11,722 bases of DNA. Source: Treponema sp. Its GTDB lineage: Bacteria; Spirochaetota; Spirochaetia; Treponematales; Breznakiellaceae. A program made the position numbers and the translations under genes. The notes under the pieces are model-generated. The model was given only the letters and a program-made list of their open reading frames with translations, was not told where the DNA came from and did not search any database. Location: contig JAISND010000036.1 in assembly GCA_031276615.1 (NCBI GenBank), positions 1 to 11,722 of the forward strand, in the 5' to 3' direction. Of this stretch, positions 1 through 5,489 are shown one piece after another (the first letter of the stretch is position 1; every line of letters starts with the position of its first letter).

Positions 1-392
1 GCAAGGGTGTCCGCCGAATCCCGTTCCCACCGGTTTTCAATAAACCGCAGATTTCTGTCCAGGGACGATTCCAGGGCCGCGGGTCTGTCATAGTTTGCAA
101 CGTTCAGGTCGATGTGGAAAACCGGGTATTCGGTCCAGTCCTTTTCCATGGTGGCTATGGCCAGTTCCGGCCAGCCGCCGGCCGCCTGGAAAAGTTCCCG
201 TTTCCCCTGGAAATAGGCCTTGATGGTGGAGAGCAGCAGGCTCTTGCCGAAGCGGCGGGGACGGCCCAGAAAATAAGGGTTCCCCTCCTGGGCAAGCCGG
301 TAGATGTAGGCGGTCTTGTCCACATAGACATAGCCATCGGTACGAAGCTTCTCAAAGTCCTGTATGCCGATGGGCATTTTTCGCGGGATCAT
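1..392 (-). CDS. AAA-ATPase-like protein (PF09820 / PD-(D/E)XK family), N-terminal part
   Basis: Partial: the frame opens with ATG at 392 and is open to the left edge (130 codons seen). The N-terminus carries the pattern typical of the AAA-ATPase-like family (PF09820, usually followed by a DUF1703-type nuclease-like domain of about 500 aa in total): PIGIQDFEKLR at residues 7-17, YVDKTAYI at 23-30, and a P-loop-like RPRRFGKSLL at 44-53 with Lys50/Ser51. A hydrophobic strand VFHIDLN follows at 91-97. The biochemical role of these proteins is not settled; they are often multicopy and variable between strains. A second in-frame ATG lies at 377 (MPIGIQDF), which matches the usual family start and could be the true one. 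An extended -10 sits immediately upstream. The gene follows the peptidase on the same strand after 57 bases, but that promoter suggests its own transcript. The C-terminal domain is outside the window, so completeness cannot be judged. Confidence 0.8.
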   Translation of the reverse strand, partial: MIPRKMPIGIQDFEKLRTDGYVYVDKTAYIYRLAQEGNPYFLGRPRRFGKSLLLSTIKAYFQGKRELFQAAGGWPELAIATMEKDWTEYPVFHIDLNVANYDRPAALESSLDRNLRFIENRWERDSADTL

Positions 393-398
393 ACCGCC

Positions 399-407
399 AG
401 TATAGCA
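399..407 (-). promoter_or_regulatory. Extended -10 promoter candidate for the AAA-ATPase-like gene
   Basis: Read on the minus strand, the sequence is TGC-TATACT, with the hexamer at 404-399. It forms a TGN-extended -10 close to consensus. No good -35 is visible, which is acceptable for an extended -10. Only 6 bases separate the hexamer from the ATG at 392. The transcript would therefore start at or very near that ATG (leaderless), or serve the internal ATG at 377. Confidence 0.4.
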
Positions 408-449
408 GAAAGACGGCGAATGGTACAGGAAAAATACACGCGGCAAACC

Positions 450-3400
450 TTACACCGGCAGCGTTCCCGGTTCAACGCCCAATTCCCCGGCGGCATGTTC
501 CCCGCTCTTTGCGCCGCTCAGGATAACCGGGCAGGAGGGAATCCGGGCGGCCAGTGTTTTCAGGGCCGCGGAGATTTCTTCCCGCGAAACCGCGACAAGG
601 CGTTTGAGTTTCCGATCGAGGCAGGCGTCTTCTATGCCGTAGAGGAAACGCAGAAAACCGGTCATTCCCTTTTCCGCGCCGGTACGGGGACGCGTTTCGC
701 GGGCATAGCAGCCGATAATGGCTTTTACCAGCTCGTCCTCGCCGAGGGGGCGTTTTTCCCCCGCGCCGCCGGCGCCCTCTTCACCCGCAAGGCTTCGGAG
801 GATAGAGGAGAAGGCGCCGATTGAGCGCAGGGGATTGGGGTCGCGGTAGGTGGAAAAGGAAAAACAGCCTTCAAGGCTGTCGGAGCTTGCGAAGGCGCCG
901 TAGGCCCCGCCTTTCATGCGTATGTCTTCCCAGAGGGCGCCGGTTGAAAGCTGATGGGCAAGCACGATTTCGGCTGTCTGGGCCGGCGAATCGAAGGGCG
1001 CGGCCTTGAGGGTCACGGCGGCAAAGCCGACCTGCAGTGAAGGCGAAACCCATACCTCGGCGCGGGGATCGGCCGGGTCCCGCGCGCCCCCAAGCAGCGC
1101 GTGGAAAGCATCGGCGCGTGCGGTGGCGGGATTCCGCGGACGGGGCGGGCCGAAGGGGCCGAATCTTTCCGCGAGCAGATCGATGCCCGTTCCGACGGCG
1201 CGGGCGCTGCCGGTGAGGCTGGCGATAAGGCCGCCTTCGATTATCGATTCTTTGAGGGCGTTCAGTTTCGCGATTGTTTCGGCGGTACCGGTTTCCGCAA
1301 GCCGGTGGGCAAAATCTATCTGGGTAATGCCGCTCCACAGCTCCTCCACGCCCCGGGCGCGGCTCGAGAAACGGTTTGACCGCGCCAGCGCGTAGCTGTG
1401 CCCCGCGGGGGCAAGGCTTGAATCAATCTCGTTCTTCATCTCAAGAACCAGATCCCTGACGCGGCGTCCGTCGGAGAAATCCGCTTCGGTGACAAGCCTG
1501 TGGGCTATGTCCAGGGACGCGCCGGCCTTTTCGTCCAGCGCTTTAAGGCGGTAGATGATCCAGTCGCGGCCGCAAATATCAAGCTGTCCCGAAGGGGTTT
1601 TGACAAATTCCCCCGAGGAAGGCGCGCGGGCGCCGTTCTGCAGAATCGCGCAGAAACCGCCGGCGGTGCGGGCAAGCAGGCTCGACACTTCGCCGTAATC
1701 CATGCCGGGCAGGCCCACGGAAACCAGGGCGCGGGAAAAGAAGGGAAGCCAGAGGTAATCACCGGGACTTAAAATATCCAGGGGAAAGGCGAGGTCAATA
1801 TAAGTTATGCCGTTAGTGTAAATTTCATGGCCCAGAACGGGAACGCTTCCCGAATCGTAAAGGCGGCGGGGAATCTTTTCAATTTTACCGGACAGATCGC
1901 CCCGTGAAAGATGAGGTATGCCTGCCAGGGCTTCGGGACTGTCCTCCCGGGCCTGGATTTTTTCAAGGGCCGCGGATTTTTCCGGAATGGCCCGCCTCTC
2001 CTCCTCCGAAAGGCCCCGCTCCCTTTCGGCAAGGGATCGGGCAAGTTCCGCCTCCCGCTTTTCAAGAAAATCCTTTTCGGGATTCAGCGCCACTAGGGCC
2101 CGGTGGGGGTTGTCAAGCAGGTATTTCCTGACAAGCGATTCAAAATAGCGGCCATCCGCGGCAAGGCGCCTTTTCAGCTCCGCCATGGAGGGCGCAAAAA
2201 GCAGGCCCTCCCAGGGCTTTGCGCCGTGAAGCCAGCCCCGCAGGGAGCGCCGCATCCACACCAGCGAGAAGGGGCCGCCGGAACGCCTGATTTCGCGGTG
2301 GGAAAATTCCATGGAAAGCAGGGCGGCCTCGATTTCCCGCTCCGGAATGCCGTTATCCGCAAGCCGGCGCAGTTCGCCCAGTACCAGATCCTCCACCTGC
2401 CGCGGCGGGACACCCTGCCCCAGGCCCCGCAGTCCGGCGACGAAGAGGGTCTCCCGTATCTCGCCCTCAAGGCCGGAAACCGGCGCAAGGTCCTCCCCGA
2501 GACCGGATTCGATGAGCGCCCGCGTCAGGGGGGAACCGTCGTGCCCCAGGAGAATTTCAGCTAACGCGGCCAGCGCCAGGGTTTCGTCCGAATCGGTCAC
2601 ATCGGAACAGAGCCAGGAGAGAAAAACCATCGCCTTTTTTTCGCCGCCCGCCGGGCAGGGAACGGAAAAATTTTTCGGCGCGTCCCAGCGTTTTGTTTTT
2701 GCGATGGGCGGGGCGGCGGCGCCGGGTTCCAGGCTTGAGAAAAATTTGCCGTCAAGAAAGGCAAGCTGCCTTTCCGTGGGGATGTTTCCCGCAAGAAAGA
2801 CGCGGCAGTTCGCCGGGGAATAACGCCTGCGGTGAAAGCCGATCAGGGCTTCCCGGCTGAGTTCGGGAATATGATCCGGGTCACCGCCGGATTCAAAGGC
2901 GTAGGGAGTACCGGGCATCACCGCCTTGACCGACCAGAGTCCCGCCCAGGTCTCAAGCGAAGAGTAAGCGCCCTTCATCTCGTTGTAAACAACGCCTGTT
3001 ATTCGCAATCCTCCGGCCGGAGCCTTTTCGGCGGCGAATTCCAGGCGGTGGCCTTCCTGCATGAAGGTCCATTCGGAAAGCAGGGGCCGGAAAACCGCGT
3101 CGCCGTAAACCGCCATAAGATTAAAGTAATCGTGCTCGTTCACCGAGCTTGCGGGATAAACCGTCTTGTCGGGAAAAGTCCAGGCGTTGAGAAAGGTCTG
3201 AAGGCTTCCCTGGGCGAGTACCAGAAAGGCGTCCTTGAGGGGATAATGTTCGGAACCGCAGAGAACCGAATGTTCAAGAATATGGGCGGCGCCGGTATCG
3301 TCTTCGGGCGCCGTGGCAAAGGCAAAGGCGAAAAGATTCTCGCTGTCGCCGTTCAGCACATGAAACACTTCCGCGCCGCTTTTCCGGTGCCGCGCCCAGA

Positions 3401-3530
3401 CGCCGGGGGCTTCCAGCTCCGCAAGTTCCACAATGTCGAGAATTTCAAAACCGCTGTCAAGAATTTGACCCTTCCGAAGATTGCAGGTAATTCCCCGCGC
3501 CTCCCGGCCTTCGCCGCCCGTACCGCTCAT
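450..3530 (-). CDS. PreP-like M16C zinc metallopeptidase (pitrilysin/insulinase superfamily)
   Basis: A 1026-aa protein, the normal size for the M16C (presequence protease/falcilysin) group, which degrades short unstructured peptides inside a closed two-half chamber. The inverted zinc motif HxxEH is at residues 83-87 (HILEH: His83, Glu86 as base, His87). The third zinc ligand is Glu184 in YNEMKG. The spacing of about 97 residues matches PreP rather than the shorter pitrilysin spacing. Residues 60-250 form the catalytic M16 domain and about 260-480 its partner. Residues 480-530 are a charged helical hinge, and about 550-720 fits the M16C-associated domain. The C-terminal half ends with R871..Y877 in RMKGGAYG, equivalent to the PreP Arg/Tyr pair that binds the substrate C-terminus. 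The protein looks fully active. There is no signal peptide, so a cytosolic site is expected. The ATG overlaps the upstream fliG stop as ATGA, with a GAGG about 11 bases upstream, which implies translational coupling. Confidence 0.95.
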   Translation of the reverse strand: MSGTGGEGREARGITCNLRKGQILDSGFEILDIVELAELEAPGVWARHRKSGAEVFHVLNGDSENLFAFAFATAPEDDTGAAHILEHSVLCGSEHYPLKDAFLVLAQGSLQTFLNAWTFPDKTVYPASSVNEHDYFNLMAVYGDAVFRPLLSEWTFMQEGHRLEFAAEKAPAGGLRITGVVYNEMKGAYSSLETWAGLWSVKAVMPGTPYAFESGGDPDHIPELSREALIGFHRRRYSPANCRVFLAGNIPTERQLAFLDGKFFSSLEPGAAAPPIAKTKRWDAPKNFSVPCPAGGEKKAMVFLSWLCSDVTDSDETLALAALAEILLGHDGSPLTRALIESGLGEDLAPVSGLEGEIRETLFVAGLRGLGQGVPPRQVEDLVLGELRRLADNGIPEREIEAALLSMEFSHREIRRSGGPFSLVWMRRSLRGWLHGAKPWEGLLFAPSMAELKRRLAADGRYFESLVRKYLLDNPHRALVALNPEKDFLEKREAELARSLAERERGLSEEERRAIPEKSAALEKIQAREDSPEALAGIPHLSRGDLSGKIEKIPRRLYDSGSVPVLGHEIYTNGITYIDLAFPLDILSPGDYLWLPFFSRALVSVGLPGMDYGEVSSLLARTAGGFCAILQNGARAPSSGEFVKTPSGQLDICGRDWIIYRLKALDEKAGASLDIAHRLVTEADFSDGRRVRDLVLEMKNEIDSSLAPAGHSYALARSNRFSSRARGVEELWSGITQIDFAHRLAETGTAETIAKLNALKESIIEGGLIASLTGSARAVGTGIDLLAERFGPFGPPRPRNPATARADAFHALLGGARDPADPRAEVWVSPSLQVGFAAVTLKAAPFDSPAQTAEIVLAHQLSTGALWEDIRMKGGAYGAFASSDSLEGCFSFSTYRDPNPLRSIGAFSSILRSLAGEEGAGGAGEKRPLGEDELVKAIIGCYARETRPRTGAEKGMTGFLRFLYGIEDACLDRKLKRLVAVSREEISAALKTLAARIPSCPVILSGAKSGEHAAGELGVEPGTLPV

Positions 3531-4777
3531 GTAAAAACATCCTCATCGCTTGATAGTAAGACGCCGCCTTCCTCACGGGCCTTCCTGAACCAGGCAAGAA
3601 ATTCCCGGGCCGCCGCGTCGCAGTCGCGCTTCGGCGCCGCGCCCAGAATCTCCCCTTCCTCGCGGATGGCGCCCCGGCGCCGGGCAGAAACATTGGAAAG
3701 TATTTTGCCGCTGAATTCTTCTCCCCGGCCCTTGAGAAGCAGGGCGATGTCCCTGTCGCTCATGGCTGCGAGTTTTTCCCGCAGGGGGCGGTCAAAGGCC
3801 AGAACCACGTCGTCCAGGGTGTAGAGCCGTTCCTTGAGATCCCGGCCAAGACCGGGACTTGTCTCCTCAAGTTCTCCGGCAAGCCGGTCGCCGAAGGAAT
3901 AATCCCCCTGTTTGAGAATCTCCGCCAGAGTCTTTATGCCGTCGATTGCCGGGGCCGTACCGGAACGGCCGATGTGCCGGGCCTTGTCTTTTAGCGCGGC
4001 GGCCACCCTTTCCAGCACTTCCGGGGAAATCTCCGCCTGCCGGGCAATGCGCCGCACGATTTCGGGCTTCCGCCCGCCCTTCATGCCGGCAAGGACCGCG
4101 GCGGATAACTTCGAAGGCAGCCGCGAAAGGACAAGCGCGGCGGCTGTGGGGGTTTCGCCGCCGAGAAGCAGGCCAATCTGCTCCGGGGAAAAATCCTCCA
4201 AAAAGCCGAAGAGATTTTCCTTTGAACCGGGAACGGTTTTGTTGAGCAGGGCCTCGCCCTTTTCCGGACCAAAGGCCGCGTAGAGAATACGGCGCGCCGC
4301 CCCGACGCCGCCGGAGGAAGCGCCCGAAACGCCCCAGGGCGCGGAAAACAGGGAGCGGAATTCGGCGAGGATTTTTTCCCCCTCTTCCGGCCTGATGCCG
4401 CGGATGGACGCGATTTCCCCGGCAAGGGCCTCCACCTGTCCGGCGTCCAGCTCCGCCAGTATCTTTGCCGCCTGATCCCCGCCGATGAGGATGAGGAACT
4501 TGGCGACCCTGCGGATCTTCGAGTCCTCCGCGGGCTGTCCGGCGGCTCCCGCCCGGCCCGCCTCCGGCGCGGTTCCGCCCCGCGCCGCCGCGCCGCCTTT
4601 ACCGGCCCGCCGCGCTCCGGAATCGCCGGTTTTGAGCAGGCCCCCGGCGGGCAGGGCCGCGCCGGGCTGAGGCGCTTCACCCTTTTCCGGCGGATTCTCC
4701 TTTTGCCTCAAAATTTTCTGATAGGCGGCAATTCCCTGTCTCAGGGGAATATCGGCGGGCCTTTCGGGACTTCCCAT
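3527..4777 (-). CDS. fliG: Divergent FliG paralogue (flagellar motor switch protein, FliG1-like)
   Basis: A 416-aa protein, against about 330-350 aa for ordinary FliG. Residues 1-86 are a low-complexity, Ala/Gly/Pro/Arg/Glu-rich extension. The FliG N-domain follows at 87-145 (VAKFLILIGG, AAKILAELD), where FliG normally binds FliF. The middle domain is at about 187-270; FGFLEDFSPEQ is a good FliG match, but the FliM-contacting EHPQ motif reads ETPT at 208-211. The C-terminal torque domain is at about 278-375 (GIKTLAEILK, IALLLKG, KILSNVSAR), and the tail ends in EEGGVLLSSDEDVFT. All three domains are intact and in order, so this is not a fragment. Spirochaetes are known to carry two FliG proteins, one canonical and one divergent; the altered motif and long extension suggest the divergent type, which is inference. 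It is first in an operon with the M16C peptidase. No other flagellar gene is in view, so it lies outside the usual fliF-fliG cluster. Confidence 0.88.
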   Translation of the reverse strand: MGSPERPADIPLRQGIAAYQKILRQKENPPEKGEAPQPGAALPAGGLLKTGDSGARRAGKGGAAARGGTAPEAGRAGAAGQPAEDSKIRRVAKFLILIGGDQAAKILAELDAGQVEALAGEIASIRGIRPEEGEKILAEFRSLFSAPWGVSGASSGGVGAARRILYAAFGPEKGEALLNKTVPGSKENLFGFLEDFSPEQIGLLLGGETPTAAALVLSRLPSKLSAAVLAGMKGGRKPEIVRRIARQAEISPEVLERVAAALKDKARHIGRSGTAPAIDGIKTLAEILKQGDYSFGDRLAGELEETSPGLGRDLKERLYTLDDVVLAFDRPLREKLAAMSDRDIALLLKGRGEEFSGKILSNVSARRRGAIREEGEILGAAPKRDCDAAAREFLAWFRKAREEGGVLLSSDEDVFT

Positions 4778-4783
4778 GCCTGC

Positions 4784-4789
4784 ATTGTA
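4784..4789 (-). promoter_or_regulatory. -10 candidate (TACAAT) for the fliG-peptidase operon
   Basis: Read on the minus strand, TACAAT (5 of 6 to TATAAT) ends 6 bases before the ATG at 4777. Only a poor -35 (TTTATC, 17 bases upstream) can be found. As drawn, the transcript would begin at or just beside the start codon, so this may be a leaderless message. I see no flagellar sigma-28 style -10 (GCCGATAA) upstream. Confidence 0.3.
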
Positions 4790-4932
4790 CCCTACTTGCC
4801 CCTGACGATAAATACCCCGGATAAACGCCTATGGTGTCAGCCCGCGACAGACAGGGAAGAGTCAGGGTACGGGATTTTCTATAACAGCGAACCCCGCGAA
4901 TTCACCCGAAATTCACGTTTTCGTTTGTGTGG

Positions 4933-4961
4933 TTGAACCGGAACTTCGCCGGGGTTAAATT
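4933..4961 (+). promoter_or_regulatory. Weak promoter-like pair reading into the repeat region
   Basis: TTGAAC at 4933-4938 and TAAATT at 4956-4961 are separated by 17 bases, each matching 4 of 6 consensus positions. An AT-rich run follows at once. If active, this promoter would transcribe the hairpin cluster and the palindrome as a small structured RNA or as a long leader. The evidence is sequence match only. Confidence 0.2.
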
Positions 4962-5011
4962 TTTTATTAAGTGAGCCGGTTCCAAAATCGGTTATTTTGC
5001 AACCGGTTCTT

Positions 5012-5057
5012 GCGGTTTTTCAGGCTAAAGCCTTACAAAACCGCCGAAGCCACGGCG
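5012..5057. repeat. Compound hairpins, REP-like
   Basis: GCGGTTTT (5012-5019) pairs perfectly with AAAACCGC (5037-5044). Inside it, AGGC (5022-5025) pairs with GCCT (5030-5033) around a TAAA loop, giving one stem with a small internal bulge. It runs straight into a second hairpin, CGCCG (5042-5046) with CGGCG (5053-5057) around a 6-base loop. The two share bases 5042-5044, so they would be alternatives. The word GGCGGTTTT occurs again at 5152-5160. There is no T-run after either stem, so this is not a typical rho-independent terminator on the plus strand. A repetitive extragenic palindrome is the simplest reading. Confidence 0.5.
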
Positions 5058-5073
5058 AGGGCGCCATGCTCGT

Positions 5074-5365
5074 ACCTTGGTTCTTCCCTGTCTGTTGCGG
5101 GCCGGCAAAAACCAAACGAAAGAAACCTTCAAAACAATATGCTGTACCACAGGCGGTTTTGCCCACCCGGCGACTTTCTGACCTCCTGAAACAAAGGTTG
5201 ATCGTCAAAGACAGTGAAGCCGTGTATCAGGGAGAAAAGGCGTTCACGGAATAAAATTGAGGTTCAGAGGAGCCGGGCGGGCAAGAATCGCCTGTGGTAG
5301 AACCTGCCGGTTTGGGTGTTTCTAACGCCTGCTTTTGCCGGAATGCGGCGCGCAGGCCCCAAGGT
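5074..5365. repeat. Imperfect long inverted repeat (about 290 bp palindromic element)
   Basis: The left arm runs from about 5074 to 5190 and the right arm, on the opposite strand, from 5365 back to about 5255. The strongest core is 5145-5171 against 5272-5299. It opens with an 11-base perfect match (TACCACAGGCG with CGCCTGTGGTA) and continues with about 24 of 28 aligned columns identical; two of the three mismatches would be G-U pairs in RNA. Outer matches are CCGGCAAAA at 5102-5110 with TTTTGCCGG at 5333-5341, and ACCTTGG at 5074-5080 with CCAAGGT at 5359-5365. Beyond the outer match the flanks are unrelated. No clear target-site duplication is seen. It resembles a transposase-less palindromic element (MITE-like) or the template of a long-stem RNA; it encodes nothing recognisable. 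Confidence 0.6.
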
Positions 5366-5402
5366 TTCAAATGAAACTCTTCCATAAAGAAAATATCCGT
5401 GT

Positions 5403-5408
5403 TATAAT
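5403..5408 (+). promoter_or_regulatory. -10 box (TATAAT) for the tandem LuxR-family operon
   Basis: A perfect TATAAT. The -35 at 17-base spacing (TTCCAT, 5380-5385) is poor, which fits a promoter that needs an activator. The likely transcript start is near 5415, leaving a leader of about 75 bases before the GTG at 5490. The palindromic element ends only 38 bases upstream of this box. Confidence 0.5.
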
Positions 5409-5419
5409 CAGGTATTGCT

Positions 5420-5483
5420 AACCGCAGACATAAGGGCAGTAAAACTCTAAAAACCGAAATTTTCAGCGGTTCCCATAAAGGAG
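5420..5483 (+). promoter_or_regulatory. Structured leader with alternative hairpins and Shine-Dalgarno of the first regulator
   Basis: GCGGTT at 5466-5471 can pair with AACCGC at 5420-5425 (6 bp, long loop). Its CGGTT (5467-5471) can instead pair with AACCG at 5452-5456 (5 bp, short loop). The two pairings exclude each other. The shared arm ends 5 bases before the strong Shine-Dalgarno AAAGGAG at 5477-5483, which itself lies 6 bases before the GTG start. This could modulate translation, but the stems are short. Confidence 0.25.
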
Positions 5484-5489
5484 TAGTGG

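Larger units (their letters stand above)
4778..5489. other. Intergenic region between divergent operons, rich in inverted repeats
   Basis: This 712-base stretch separates the minus-strand fliG operon from the plus-strand regulator pair. I find no convincing protein gene in it. The ORFs of 62-85 codons in the middle lie across inverted-repeat arms and show no recognisable domain. From 4790 to about 4930 I see nothing beyond the fliG upstream region. From about 4930 to 5057 there are short CCGG-rich repeats and hairpins. From 5074 to 5365 there is a long imperfect palindrome. From 5403 onward come the promoter and leader of the first regulator. Confidence 0.7.

Noticed and set aside
155..355. 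Suspected frameshift in the AAA-ATPase-like gene
   Set aside because: A stop appeared only in the neighbouring shadow frame. Re-reading the complement around 170-200 gives an uninterrupted frame from 392 to the window edge.
114..824. Plus-strand ORF of 236 codons
   Set aside because: It spans the antisense of two real genes and the gap between them, with no recognisable domain.
2832..3824. Plus-strand ORF of 330 codons
   Set aside because: It lies antisense across the end of fliG and the start of the peptidase, both of which have clear family motifs. Long antisense ORFs are expected in GC-rich genes.
4778..4900. Flagellar sigma-28 promoter upstream of fliG
   Set aside because: No sequence close to the GCCGATAA -10 with a spaced TAAA -35 was found on the minus strand.
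5020..5208. Minus-strand 62-codon ORF in the intergenic region
   Set aside because: It lies within the hairpin cluster and palindrome arm, with no domain and no good ribosome site.
5067..5254. Small plus-strand ORF (62 codons from ATG, longer from TTG at 4997) with a GAGG upstream
   Set aside because: It covers the left arm and centre of the palindromic repeat, has no recognisable domain, and its codon pattern does not resemble the neighbouring genes. A repeat-derived chance ORF is more likely.
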